From Actinokineospora sp. NBRC 105648 (lineage in GTDB: Bacteria > Actinomycetota > Actinomycetes > Mycobacteriales > Pseudonocardiaceae): 64,000 bases of DNA. Position 1 is the first letter of the stretch. Every line of letters begins with the position of its first letter. The notes below the pieces were generated by a model, which worked only from the letters and a program-made list of their open reading frames with translations, was not told where the DNA came from and did no database searches. Positions 29,979 through 38,299 of this stretch are shown in pieces. Position numbers and translations under genes: made by a program. The stretch is from positions 62,001-126,000 of the forward strand of contig NZ_BSTR01000009.1 in the NCBI RefSeq assembly GCF_030269645.1, given 5' to 3'.

Positions 29979-30670
29979 TGCGAACGGGCCAGGACCGCGT
30001 GCAGCACCGTCGGGGCCAGCTCGGCGGTGTTGCCCGCGCCGGTGATCTCGATCGAGTTCCCGTCCCCTTTGGACGGTCCGACCGAGATCACGTTGCCGGG
30101 CAGGATGCCCACCGCCTTGAGCTCGGCCATCATGTCCGGGTCGAGCTGGATGTGCTCGGCGATCCGCCGGATCTCCACCTTGCCGCCGCCGCGCCGGGCG
30201 ACCTCGTCGACGCGCACCAGGCCCGCCTCGACCGGCGGGGCGGGCTCGCCCTCGCCGAGCTTGTCCAGACCGGGGATCGGGTTGCCGTACGGCGAGGTGG
30301 TCGGGTGGCCCAGGAGCTTGACAAGCTTGCGCTCCACGGCCTCGCTCATCACGTGCTCCCAGCGACAGGCCTCGCTGTGCACGTGCTCCCACTCCAGGCC
30401 GATCACGTCGACCAGCAGGCGCTCGGCCAGCCGGTGCTTGCGCATCACGGCGATGGCCAGGGAGCGGCCGTGGTCGGTGAGCTCGAGGTGCCGGTCGCCC
30501 GCGACGACGACCAAGCCGTCGCGCTCCATCCGACCCACCGTCTGGCTCACCGTGGGGCCGCTCTGGCCCAGGCGTTCGGCGATGCGGGCACGCAGGGGGA
30601 CGACGCCCTCCTCTTCGAGTTCGTAGATAGTGCGGAGGTACATCTCGGTGGTGTCGATGAGATCGTTCAC
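29975..30670 (-). CDS. ideR: Iron-dependent repressor IdeR (DtxR family)
   Basis: 231 residues from ATG 30670. It binds iron and represses uptake genes at iron boxes. The N-terminal winged HTH (about 1-65) is followed by the dimerisation domain and an SH3-like C-terminal domain (about 145-230). Both metal sites are intact at the standard IdeR positions: Met10, His79, Glu83, His98, Cys102, Glu105 and His106. The gene is translationally coupled to galK, an unusual neighbour. In mycobacteria ideR sits by sigB, which here lies 25 kb away. Confidence 0.95.
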   Translation of the reverse strand: MNDLIDTTEMYLRTIYELEEEGVVPLRARIAERLGQSGPTVSQTVGRMERDGLVVVAGDRHLELTDHGRSLAIAVMRKHRLAERLLVDVIGLEWEHVHSEACRWEHVMSEAVERKLVKLLGHPTTSPYGNPIPGLDKLGEGEPAPPVEAGLVRVDEVARRGGGKVEIRRIAEHIQLDPDMMAELKAVGILPGNVISVGPSKGDGNSIEITGAGNTAELAPTVLHAVLARSQ

Positions 30671-30738
30671 GCCGGTTCCCCTTCGTCACCTCCATGTTAG
30701 TCGCTCGCCCCGACAGAGCAGCGCGCCAGTAGCAGTCA

Positions 30739-30891
30739 GTGACCAAAGTCCCCGGCCGGCAGGATGGGCCGGTGGTCGCGGCCGACGCCCGCCCGGTGTC
30801 GACCGCCGAACTGGTGGCGCTGCCGGGCCCACCCCAGCCCCCGCGCGGGCTCGACATCCGCCGGTACTCGGCCGGTCCGCCCGGGCGGTGA
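30739..30891 (+). CDS. Possible small protein, 39-50 residues
   Basis: The frame from GTG 30739 to the stop at 30891 has strongly GC-rich third positions. GTG 30772 follows CAGGAT by six bases and could be a leaderless start, giving 39 residues (VVAADARPVSTAELVALPG ...). No family recognised; Pro- and Arg-rich end. Confidence 0.25.
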   Translation: MTKVPGRQDGPVVAADARPVSTAELVALPGPPQPPRGLDIRRYSAGPPGR

Positions 30892-30978
30892 CCACGCGCC
30901 GGGCACCTCCCGGCGCGGTGCCCCCGACGCCGACTGGCGGCCGTTCAGGTGGGCGGCACCCGTTGCCCGACTCGGCCA

Positions 30979-31024
30979 GTCAGGTAGGGCAGGTTGGTGG
31001 GGTCAGGTAGGGCAGGTTGGTGGG
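30979..31024. repeat. 23-bp direct tandem repeat
   Basis: Two identical 23-bp units, 30979-31001 and 31002-31024, followed by the first seven bases of a third. Each contains GTAGGGCAGGTTGG. No function is apparent. Confidence 0.85.
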
Positions 31025-31312
31025 TCAGGTCGAGGGGAGGCGGCCGGCCAGGCGGCGGCGCGATGGGAGCGCGACCGGGCCACACCTGCTCGCTGGTCCG
31101 AGCCTGCTCGCCTACCTCACCTACTCGCGGGCCGACCAGCTAACCAGGCTGCCCGCCGCGGCCCCGTCGAGCCGGTCGGTCAGCTGCCTGTAGGCCGCAT
31201 TGAGCACCCAGTGGGGCGCCGATTCGGTGCTCGCGCGCGGGTCTCGGCTGCTGGTGGTGGCGGGCGTCGATCACGCTGCCACCGGCTGTGATCTGGGCAT
31301 AGGGTGCTGGGC

Positions 31313-32497
31313 ATGGGTGATCGAGCGGACGCGGCGGCTGTGGTCTGGGATCCGGCGTTGTTGGGGTACGACCTCGGTGGGGACCACCCGTTCAACCCGG
31401 TCCGGTTGGAGCTGACCATCCGGCTGGCGCGGGCGTTGGGGGTGCTGGACGGGGTCGAGTTCCTGGCGCCCCAGCCCGCTGACGACCACGACCTCGAACG
31501 CGTCCACGACGGCGGTTACCTCGCCGCCGTCAAGGAGGCGCCGGGGGTGTCGTGGGATGTGGGGCACGGGTTGGGCACGTCGGACAACCCGGTGTTCGAC
31601 CGGATGCACGCGGCGTCCGCGTTGGTGGTGGGTGGGTCGTTGGTGGCGGCCAAGGCGATCGCCGCCGGGACCGTCGACCGGGCGGTGAGCATCGCGGGCG
31701 GGCTGCACCACGCGATGCGGGACCGGGCGGCGGGGTTCTGCGTGTACAACGACTGCGCGGTCGCCATCTCCTGGCTGCTGGACAACGGGTTCGACCGCGT
31801 CGCCTACATCGACGTCGACGTGCACCACGGCGACGGGGTGCAGGCGGCCTTCTACGACGATCCGCGCGTCCTCACCGTCTCCCTGCACCAGCACCCGGCG
31901 ACGTTGTGGCCCGGCACGGGCTCGGTCACGGAGCTGGGCACCGGCGCGGCCCAGGGCACCTCGGTCAACATCCCGCTGCCGCCGGGCACCCGGGACCCCG
32001 CGTGGCTCAGGGCGTTCCACGCGACCGTGCCGTCACTGCTGGCGGCGTTCCGCCCACAGGTCCTGGTCACCCAGTGCGGTGTGGACACCCACGAGGAGGA
32101 CCCGCTGGCCGACCTCTCGCTGTCGGTCGACGGCCACCGCGAGATCTATCGGACCCTGCGCGACCTCGCGAACCGCCACGCGGGCGGCAAGTGGCTCGCC
32201 ACCGGCGGTGGTGGCTACCAGCTCCTGCGCGTCGTCCCCCGGTCGTGGACCCACCTGCTGGCGACCGCCCTCGACCGGGACATCCCAGTCGACACCCCAC
32301 TCCCCGCCGAGTGGGTCAGCACCGTCCGCAAAGCCGCCCCGAGAGCGGAACTCCCCCTGTCGATGGGCGACCACCGCCCCACCTCCTTCGAACCCTGGGG
32401 CGGCGGCATCTCGGACCCGGTCGACACCGCCATCCACGACGTCCGGGCCGCGGTGTTCCCCCTGCACGGCCTCGACCCGGACGACCCGAGGGACTGA
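31313..32497 (+). CDS. acuC: AcuC-type lysine deacetylase (histone deacetylase family)
   Basis: 394 residues. ATG 31313 follows TAGGGT by seven bases, so the transcript is probably leaderless. The class I/II deacetylase fold is complete: GGLHHAMRDRAAGFCVYNDCAVA with the catalytic His pair, YIDVDVHHGDGVQ with zinc ligands Asp and His, the later Asp in TQCGVDTHEEDPLADL, and LATGGGGYQLL. AcuC enzymes deacetylate and so activate acyl-CoA synthetases. The acetyltransferase two genes downstream makes an acetylation/deacetylation pair likely. Confidence 0.92.
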   Translation: MGDRADAAAVVWDPALLGYDLGGDHPFNPVRLELTIRLARALGVLDGVEFLAPQPADDHDLERVHDGGYLAAVKEAPGVSWDVGHGLGTSDNPVFDRMHAASALVVGGSLVAAKAIAAGTVDRAVSIAGGLHHAMRDRAAGFCVYNDCAVAISWLLDNGFDRVAYIDVDVHHGDGVQAAFYDDPRVLTVSLHQHPATLWPGTGSVTELGTGAAQGTSVNIPLPPGTRDPAWLRAFHATVPSLLAAFRPQVLVTQCGVDTHEEDPLADLSLSVDGHREIYRTLRDLANRHAGGKWLATGGGGYQLLRVVPRSWTHLLATALDRDIPVDTPLPAEWVSTVRKAAPRAELPLSMGDHRPTSFEPWGGGISDPVDTAIHDVRAAVFPLHGLDPDDPRD

Positions 32498-32498
32498 C

Positions 32499-32642
32499 AT
32501 GGCGACCACCCCAAGCCCGGCCACCGACCGCCCCCGCGACGTCCGCGGCACAGACTCCGGCCACTTCGGCGCCGCCCCCATGACCACCGCCACCGCCATC
32601 GCGTCCGCGGCCGAACTCCGCCACCACGAACTCGGGGACTGA
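32499..32642 (+). CDS. Small ORF between deacetylase and acetyltransferase
   Basis: 47 residues; ATG 32499 lies one base behind the deacetylase stop and the stop lies three bases before the acetyltransferase ATG. The tight spacing and GC-rich third positions suggest a real, coupled gene. Sequence is Thr/Ala/Pro-rich (MATTPSPATDRPRDVRG ... SAAELRHHELGD), with no known domain. It may serve only to couple translation. Confidence 0.5.
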   Translation: MATTPSPATDRPRDVRGTDSGHFGAAPMTTATAIASAAELRHHELGD

Positions 32643-32645
32643 ACC

Positions 32646-35348
32646 ATGGACGCTCCGCAGCGCGACCCGTTCGGTTATCCGCGCCGGTGGGAGGCCGACG
32701 TGGTCCTCTCCGACGGTGGCACCGTCCACTTGCGACCCATCGTCCCCACCGACGCCGAGGCGTTGCTCGCCTTCCACGCGCGGCTGTCCGAGCGCACCCG
32801 GTACTTCCGCTACTTCGGGCCCTATCCGCGCATCCCAGACAAGGATCTGCGACGTTTCAGCACCGTCGATCACCATGATCGGGTGGCTTTCATCGCCTTG
32901 TTGGGTGATGACATCGTCGCTGTCGGTCGGTACGAGCGGTTGCCGGACAGTGACTCCGCCGAGGTCGCGTTCGTGGTGCAGGACGCCCACCAGGGGCGCG
33001 GTCTGGGGTCGATCCTGCTCGAGCACCTCGCCGCCGCCGCGCGGGAGCGGGGGTTGGGGCGGTTCGAGGCGGAGGTGCTGGCCGAGAACGGGCAGATGGT
33101 CCGGGTGTTCCGCGACGCCGGGTACCAGGTCAGCCGGGTGTTCGACGAGGGCGTGCTGCACCTGGAGTTCGACATCGACCAGACCGCCGCCTCGGTGGAG
33201 GTGGCCCACTCGCGGGAGCAGGCCGCGGAGGCGCGCAGCGTGCACAACCTGCTGCACCCGCGCTCGGTCGCGGTCATCGGCGCCTCCACCGACCGCGCCA
33301 AGGTCGGCAACGCCGTGCTGGTCAACCTGCTCGCTGCCAACTTCGCCGGGCCGGTCTTCCCGGTCAACGCCGAGCACACCTCCGTCCGCGGTGTCCGCGC
33401 CTACCCGACCGTGCTCGACATCCCTGATCCGGTGGACCTCGCGGTGGTCGCAGTCCCGGCCGCCGGGGTAGACGAGGTGATGGACGCCTGCCTGGCCAAG
33501 GGGGTCAAGACCCTGGTCGTGGTGAGTTCCGGCTTCGGCGAGACCGGGCCGGACGGTCGCGGGGCCGAGCGGCGGCTGGTGGACGAGGCCCGCGCGCACG
33601 GCATGCGCGTGGTCGGGCCGAACGCGCTCGGCGTGGTCAACCTCGACCCCGCCGTCCGCCTCAACGCCACCCTGGCGCCGACGCTGCCCAGGCCAGGGCG
33701 CACCGGGTTCTTCTGCCAGTCCGGTGCCCTGGGTACCGCTATCCTCGCCGACGCGGCCGCACGCGGTCTTGGACTGTCCACTTTCGTCTCCGCCGGTAAC
33801 CGTGCCGACGTCTCCGGCAACGATCTGCTCCAGTACTGGGAGACCGATCCCGCTACCGATGTCGTCTTGCTCTACCTCGAGTCGTTCGGCAATCCGCGCA
33901 AGTTCGCGCGGTTGGCGCGCAGACTTGGGCGCCACAAGCCGATTGTGATGGTCAAGTCCGGTCGCAATACCGTTCTGCCAGCGCTTGCGGCTACCGGTGT
34001 CGCGGTAGACGAACCGAGCGTGCAGGCGCTCTTCGAGCAAACGGGTGTTATCCGCGTCGAATCTATCGCGCAGCTCTTCGACGCCGCGCTGCTCTTGGCG
34101 CATCAACCGCTACCGCCGGGTGACCGGGTCGCGGTTGTGGGCAACTCCTCGGCGATCGGTGTGCTGGCCGCCGACGCGGCGCTCGGTCAGGGTCTCATCC
34201 TCGCGGGCGACCCGGTCGACGTGGGCGCGCAGGCGGGGCCAGAGGAGTTCGCCGCTGCGGTCGCGGCCGAGTTGCGCCGGGAAGACGTCGATTCGCTCAT
34301 CGTGGTGTTCGTCCCGCCCGTGGCCATTCCCGGCACTGCCTACGCCCGAGCGTTGCGCGAGGCCGCCGCCGACCTCCCCGAGGCAGTCAGCAAACCGGTC
34401 GTGTCCACCTTCCTTGCCGCGGAGGGGATTCCCGCCGAACTCGCGGTCGCGGGCCCCGATGGCGCACCTGGTCGCGGCTCCATCCCGTCGTACCCGAGCC
34501 CGGAACGCGCGGCCCTCGCGCTGGCCCGGGCGACCAGCTACGCGCGTTGGCGGTCGGCGCCCGCGGGCAAGCTCGCCCGTCCGGAGGGGCTGGACCCGGA
34601 CGGCGCGGCCGTCGTCGTGCGCGCCGCACTGTCCGGTGTGGATGGTGATGTCGAACTGACCGACGAGCAGGTCCTCGCCCTGCTCGCCTGCTACGGCATC
34701 TCCGTCATGCCCTACCGGGTGGTCGGTGACGCCGACGCCGCGGTGGCCGCGGGCGCCGAGGTGGGCCTGCCGGTGGTCATGAAGACGGCGAGCAAGCGCT
34801 ACCGGCACCGCAGCGACCTGGTCGGTGTGCGGCTGGACCTGACCACCGACGACGCCATCCGCAACGCCTACCACGACCTGCGCGGGGTGTCCGGTGTGGA
34901 CGACGTCTACGTGCAGCGGATGGCGCCCAAGGGGAACTCGTGCACCATCGGCCTGCAGGACGACCCGTCGTTCGGCACGGTCGTGTCCTTCGGCCTGGCG
35001 GGCATGATCAGCGACCTGCTGGGCGACCGCGCCCACCGGGCCCTCCCGCTCACCGACACCGGCGCCGCGGGCCTGGTCCGCGCGCCGAAGGCCGCGCCGC
35101 TGCTGGCGGGCTACGGCGGCGGCGAGCCCGCGGACCTGACCGCCCTCGAGCAGCTGGTGCTGCGGATCGCCGCGCTGGCCGAGGACTTCCCCGAGGTCCG
35201 CGCGCTGGCCCTGGAACCCGTCCTGGCGTCGGCGGCGGGCGCCTTCGTCACCGGCGGCCGGGTCACCGTGGGCCCGCCCCCGTCCCGCCACGACACCGGC
35301 CCGCGCAGGCTCCGCCCGGTCCCGCCCTCGGCAGGCAGGCAAACCTGA
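32646..35348 (+). CDS. GNAT / ADP-forming acyl-CoA-synthetase fusion, Pat-type protein acetyltransferase
   Basis: 900 residues from ATG 32646. The N-terminal GNAT domain (about 15-175; VVQDAHQGRGLGSILLEHLAAAA) is followed by the CoA-binding and ligase domains of NDP-forming acyl-CoA synthetases (about 200-650; VIGASTDRAKVGNAV, RVVGPNALGVVNLD, FFCQSGALGTAIL) and an ATP-grasp domain (about 680-890; LPVVMKTASKRYRHRSDLVG). In this layout the synthetase part usually has a regulatory role and the GNAT part acetylates lysines, for example of acetyl-CoA synthetase. The GNAT-first order is the actinobacterial form. With the upstream AcuC-type gene it forms an opposing enzyme pair. Confidence 0.9.
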   Translation: MDAPQRDPFGYPRRWEADVVLSDGGTVHLRPIVPTDAEALLAFHARLSERTRYFRYFGPYPRIPDKDLRRFSTVDHHDRVAFIALLGDDIVAVGRYERLPDSDSAEVAFVVQDAHQGRGLGSILLEHLAAAARERGLGRFEAEVLAENGQMVRVFRDAGYQVSRVFDEGVLHLEFDIDQTAASVEVAHSREQAAEARSVHNLLHPRSVAVIGASTDRAKVGNAVLVNLLAANFAGPVFPVNAEHTSVRGVRAYPTVLDIPDPVDLAVVAVPAAGVDEVMDACLAKGVKTLVVVSSGFGETGPDGRGAERRLVDEARAHGMRVVGPNALGVVNLDPAVRLNATLAPTLPRPGRTGFFCQSGALGTAILADAAARGLGLSTFVSAGNRADVSGNDLLQYWETDPATDVVLLYLESFGNPRKFARLARRLGRHKPIVMVKSGRNTVLPALAATGVAVDEPSVQALFEQTGVIRVESIAQLFDAALLLAHQPLPPGDRVAVVGNSSAIGVLAADAALGQGLILAGDPVDVGAQAGPEEFAAAVAAELRREDVDSLIVVFVPPVAIPGTAYARALREAAADLPEAVSKPVVSTFLAAEGIPAELAVAGPDGAPGRGSIPSYPSPERAALALARATSYARWRSAPAGKLARPEGLDPDGAAVVVRAALSGVDGDVELTDEQVLALLACYGISVMPYRVVGDADAAVAAGAEVGLPVVMKTASKRYRHRSDLVGVRLDLTTDDAIRNAYHDLRGVSGVDDVYVQRMAPKGNSCTIGLQDDPSFGTVVSFGLAGMISDLLGDRAHRALPLTDTGAAGLVRAPKAAPLLAGYGGGEPADLTALEQLVLRIAALAEDFPEVRALALEPVLASAAGAFVTGGRVTVGPPPSRHDTGPRRLRPVPPSAGRQT

Positions 35349-35379
35349 ACCCCCGGGACCGAACAAGGCGGCTGAACGC

Positions 35380-35411
35380 CTGGCCGGCCCCGCCGAGGCG
35401 GAGCCGGCCAG
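35380..35411. terminator. Terminator hairpin between convergent genes
   Basis: CTGGCCGGC and GCCGGCCAG pair over 9 bp, with an inner CGCC-GA-GGCG stem. It lies between the acetyltransferase and the first anti-sigma gene and can serve both strands. Confidence 0.8.
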
Positions 35412-35431
35412 ACGTGCCCCGGCCAGGTGGT

Positions 35432-36136
35432 CTACACCGACACCGACACGAACCTCTCGCCCGAGGTGTTCACGATCTCCACCGCCGACACCGACTCCGG
35501 CGCGATCAGGGCCGCCCCGTCGAGGTTCGTGCCCTCGGCCGCGCCCTTCTTCGACACGACCCAGCTGCCCGCCTCCTCGCGGGTACCGTCCGCGCCGACC
35601 ACGACGATCCGGCAGCGCTGGCCCTCCGGGATGCCGGTGACCGAGACGTTGAGCCGCACCCAGCCCGGGGCAGGCACCACGGCGGCGGTAAGCCGCGCCC
35701 CGGTGCGCGGGTCAGCGCCCGAGAGCATCTTGGTCCCCTCTGGACGGACCTCGCCGGGCGTCACGGTCACCGTCGGCAGCGCTACCTCGGTCGAGCCAGT
35801 CGAACGCCCGATCACCACTCCCGCGCCGAGCACGACCGCGGCCACCACAGCCGCCGCCACACCCGTGACCACCAGACCGCGGTTGCGCTTCGCCGCGGAC
35901 TCCGCGCGCACCTGGTGCAACGTGCGCATCAGCAGCAGGTCGCCGTCATCCGGGGGCCCGTGCAGCAACGCCTCCTCCGGCAGGTCTCCTGCCATGTCCC
36001 GCACCTCCTCCAGGGCGGCCAGTTCGGCGCGGCACTCGCCGCAACCCGCCAGGTGCTCTTCGACGGCCTGGCGCTCGTCGGTGTCCAGCACGCCCAGCGC
36101 GTAGGCGCCGAGCATCGGTGTCTCGTGCGTGCTCAT
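35432..36136 (-). CDS. Membrane anti-sigma factor with zinc (ZAS) domain, copy 1
   Basis: 234 residues from ATG 36136, overlapping the sigma gene stop as ATGA. The zinc-binding H-x3-C-x2-C is His28-Cys32-Cys35 (EEHLAGCGECRAEL). One membrane helix (about 87-110, VTGVAAAVVAAVVLGAGVVIG) leads to an external RskA/RslA-like beta domain (about 140-234, GWVRLNVSVTGIPEGQRCRI). It should hold its sigma factor at the membrane until regulated proteolysis or redox change frees it. Paralogue of the 42453-43343 gene, but without that protein's long Pro/Thr linker. Confidence 0.92.
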   Translation of the reverse strand: MSTHETPMLGAYALGVLDTDERQAVEEHLAGCGECRAELAALEEVRDMAGDLPEEALLHGPPDDGDLLLMRTLHQVRAESAAKRNRGLVVTGVAAAVVAAVVLGAGVVIGRSTGSTEVALPTVTVTPGEVRPEGTKMLSGADPRTGARLTAAVVPAPGWVRLNVSVTGIPEGQRCRIVVVGADGTREEAGSWVVSKKGAAEGTNLDGAALIAPESVSAVEIVNTSGERFVSVSV

Positions 36137-36684
36137 GCCGACACCCCTTCCAGTGCGCCGCGCCGCCCGGCCATCGCCACGCGCAGCGCCTGCAGGGCGT
36201 AGTGCGACCGGGATTTGACCGTGCCGGGGGCGATCCCCAGCTCCGCGGCGGCCTCCGCCACGCTCCGGTCGCGGAAGTAGATCTCCAGCAGCACCCGTCG
36301 GTGGTCCTCGGAGAGCCCCTCGATCGCGGCCAGCACGCTCATCGAGTCAACCACCCGCTGGGAGTGGTCGCGCGAGACCGGCACCGTGGTGGGCGACTCG
36401 GCCACCTCGGTGGGCCGGGCGGCCTTGGCCCGCACCTTGTCCACGATCAGGTTCCGGGCCACGGTGAACAGCCAGGCGCGGACCGATCCCTCCTTGTCCA
36501 GCAGCGCGTCCGCGTGCCGCCACGCCCGCACCAGGGTCTCCTGGACGACGTCCTCGGCGGCCGCGCGGTCGCCGGTGAGGCGCACGGCGTAGGCCAGCAG
36601 GGCCTTGCCGTGCTCCTCGTAGAGCGAGCGCACCAGCGCCTCGTCCCTCGATGTCGCCCGTGCCCGGGCGAACAGCCTCGCCAT
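36133..36684 (-). CDS. ECF sigma factor (SigL/SigK-like), copy 1
   Basis: 183 residues from ATG 36684 (AGGGAG upstream); an earlier in-frame start would add 16 residues without a ribosome site. Sigma region 2 lies at about 15-90 (YEEHGKALLAYAVRLTGD, VVQETLVRAWRHAD, VRAWLFTVARNLIVDKVR), region 4 at about 120-175 (LSEDHRRVLLEIYFRDRSVAEAAAELGIAPGTVKSRSHYAL, read as overlapping pieces). Pairs with the overlapping anti-sigma gene. Long stretches are identical to the second sigma factor at 43340-43882. It carries its own ECF-type promoter upstream. Confidence 0.93.
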   Translation of the reverse strand: MARLFARARATSRDEALVRSLYEEHGKALLAYAVRLTGDRAAAEDVVQETLVRAWRHADALLDKEGSVRAWLFTVARNLIVDKVRAKAARPTEVAESPTTVPVSRDHSQRVVDSMSVLAAIEGLSEDHRRVLLEIYFRDRSVAEAAAELGIAPGTVKSRSHYALQALRVAMAGRRGALEGVSA

Positions 36685-36725
36685 GCCGACTCCCTGTCCA
36701 AACGGCGTCCGGTTGCGCTTCCCCC

Positions 36726-36758
36726 CTGACACGGCCGCCGGGCCGGGGTGGTTCGAAG
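36726..36758 (-). promoter_or_regulatory. ECF-type promoter of sigma copy 1
   Basis: On the minus strand CTTCGAACC (36758-36750), 16 bases and CGTGTCAG (36733-36726). The same two blocks with the same spacing lie before sigma copy 2. They match the SigL-type consensus TGAACC-N16-18-CGTGTC, so autoregulation is likely. The -10 lies 41 bases before the start codon. Confidence 0.75.
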
Positions 36759-36768
36759 CGATTTCCGA

Positions 36769-37629
36769 CTAGCAGACCCGACCCTGGTTCACGCAGGTCA
36801 CGACCTCGTCCATGGCCTTGTCGGTGCGCACGTTCACGAAGTGCGCGTGGTCGGAGGCGGACGCCCGGTCGGCCACCTCCGGGAAGCTGTCGATGCTGAA
36901 CAGGGCGTCCGGCGCCAGGTCGTAGCCGACCTCGATCCGCAGCCTGGGCACCGGGAAGCTGCCGTGCGGGCAGGAGCCGTCGGCGCTGGGGAAGCGCAGG
37001 TGGGCCTTGTGGTCGGGGCTGTCGGTGCTCCGGCCGTCCCAGCAACTCGGGAAGTCGAAGACGCGCAGCGTGCGGGAACCGGACGGGCAGCGCGGGTACG
37101 AGGTGGTGCGGCGGTCGTCGAACCCCGCGCACGTCCAGGTGGCGCGCGCGCCCGGGCCCGCCTTGGCGTCGCCGGTCACCGTGCGCAGGAACCGGGGCAT
37201 GCCCACCACCTCGCTGACCGGGCTGCCGAGGAAGGTGATCCGCACCGAGTCCGGCGTGCGCGGGCTGTCGTGGTGGCCGCCCAGGCGCAGCACCGGCCAG
37301 TAGTAGGTGGAGGCGTCGCCGTCGCGGCAGGACGTCGGCGCCGCGGCCAGGGAGGCGTTCGTGCTGAACGCGTCGGTGGACTCGTTGCCCACGTAGTCGT
37401 GCAGGTGGTGGGCGCCGTCGCGGACGCCGGGGGAGGCGACCAGGTTGTCGGAGTTGCGGTGGCCCTCGCGCCCGCAGTCGACGGTGTAGCTGCCGGCGGC
37501 AGCGCCGCGGCCGACCGCCGGGGCCGGGGTGGGGGCGACATCGCCGATGTCGACGCGGGACTCCGGCGGGGCGCCCGCGCAGGCGGCGGTCAGCACGCCG
37601 ACGGCGAGCAGCGTGCTGAGACGGATCAC
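36769..37629 (-). CDS. DUF1996 lipoprotein
   Basis: 286 residues from GTG 37629, which follows CAGAGT by six bases (likely leaderless). The N-terminus MIRLSTLLAVGVLTAACAG is a lipoprotein signal with the lipid Cys at 17. The mature part has the DUF1996 blocks (GHRNSDNLVASPGVRDGAHH, LHDYVGNEST, YYWPVLRLGG, FPSCWDGRSTDSPDHKAHL, SFPEVADRASASDHAHFVN) with many conserved His and Cys residues. The domain is found in secreted fungal and bacterial proteins of unknown function. It lies between the ESX-type operon and sigma copy 1, on the same strand. Confidence 0.88.
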   Translation of the reverse strand: MIRLSTLLAVGVLTAACAGAPPESRVDIGDVAPTPAPAVGRGAAAGSYTVDCGREGHRNSDNLVASPGVRDGAHHLHDYVGNESTDAFSTNASLAAAPTSCRDGDASTYYWPVLRLGGHHDSPRTPDSVRITFLGSPVSEVVGMPRFLRTVTGDAKAGPGARATWTCAGFDDRRTTSYPRCPSGSRTLRVFDFPSCWDGRSTDSPDHKAHLRFPSADGSCPHGSFPVPRLRIEVGYDLAPDALFSIDSFPEVADRASASDHAHFVNVRTDKAMDEVVTCVNQGRVC

Positions 37630-37731
37630 GCGATCACTCTGGTACCGGGCCACAGCCGACCAGTGAACACGATCATGCCCCCCGATGGCACCGTGATGAA
37701 CGACCCCACAGCGCACGACTCCCCGCGCGGG

Positions 37732-37800
37732 GCGGCCGTCGCGGCGACGGGTGCCGCCGCGACGGCCGCGGTCCAGGACGGTAGGGGGTGCCCGTCCTGG
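37732..37800 (-). terminator. Tandem terminator behind the sigma-ESX operon
   Basis: Just downstream of the YbaB-like stop (37808) two perfect stems follow: 9 bp (37792-37800 with 37773-37781) and 14 bp (37756-37769 with 37732-37745). They close the long minus-strand operon. Confidence 0.85.
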
Positions 37801-37807
37801 ACCGGCC

Positions 37808-38299
37808 TCACCAGAGGTCGACTTCCTCGTCGTCCTCCGGTTCGGCGGGTCGTGGGCGCCGCGGCAGGCGCACCGGTGCCCGCGGGGCCCGCGCGCGCTC
37901 CTCGGCGGCGTAGTGCTCGCCGTGGTCCTCGGCGCCACCGGGGTCCGGGTTCTCCTCGTCCGGCAGGAACATGTTGACCATGCGCATGGCCTCGGTACCC
38001 ACGCCCATCGGCGCGAACGCCGCCGCCGCCTGGTGGGTCGCGCGGGTCCGGGCGGCGGCCACCGTTCGCATGATCACCGCGGTGAGCCGGGCCGGGCCCA
38101 GCTCGCAGGCCCGGTGGCCCAGCCGCAGGTCCTCCAGCGCGCCGGTCAGCCCGAGGGTGACCGTGACCGACCCGTCCGGCGCGGTCAGCACCACCCGGTC
38201 GGTCGCCAGCCGCTCGGCCAGCTCGGTCGACCGCGCGCGCAGGTCGGCCACCTCCCGCAGCGCCTGCTCGAGCGGCGCCGGGTCCTGGTCGGCGCTCAC
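37808..38299 (-). CDS. YbaB/EbfC-like protein of an ESX gene cluster
   Basis: 163 residues from GTG 38299 (GTGA overlap with the EspG-like gene). The N-terminal half fits the YbaB fold: a coiled helix (LEQALREVADLRARSTELAERL) then TAPDGSVTVTLGLTGALEDLRLG and LGPARLTAVIMRTVAAAR. The C-terminal tail is acidic and proline-rich, ending EPEDDEEVDLW. YbaB-like genes are frequent members of type VII secretion loci, where their role is unknown. Last gene of the operon. Confidence 0.8.
   Translation of the reverse strand: MSADQDPAPLEQALREVADLRARSTELAERLATDRVVLTAPDGSVTVTLGLTGALEDLRLGHRACELGPARLTAVIMRTVAAARTRATHQAAAAFAPMGVGTEAMRMVNMFLPDEENPDPGGAEDHGEHYAAEERARAPRAPVRLPRRPRPAEPEDDEEVDLW

Larger units (their letters stand above)
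30671..31299. other. Gene-poor stretch between ideR and the deacetylase gene
   Basis: About 630 bases with no confident gene. It contains a possible small ORF (30739-30891), a 23-bp tandem repeat (30979-31024), and stretches with gene-like third positions but broken frames (for example a plus frame around 31080-31190 with SLLAYLTYSRADQLTRL before a stop). The last suggests decayed coding DNA. Confidence 0.4.
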
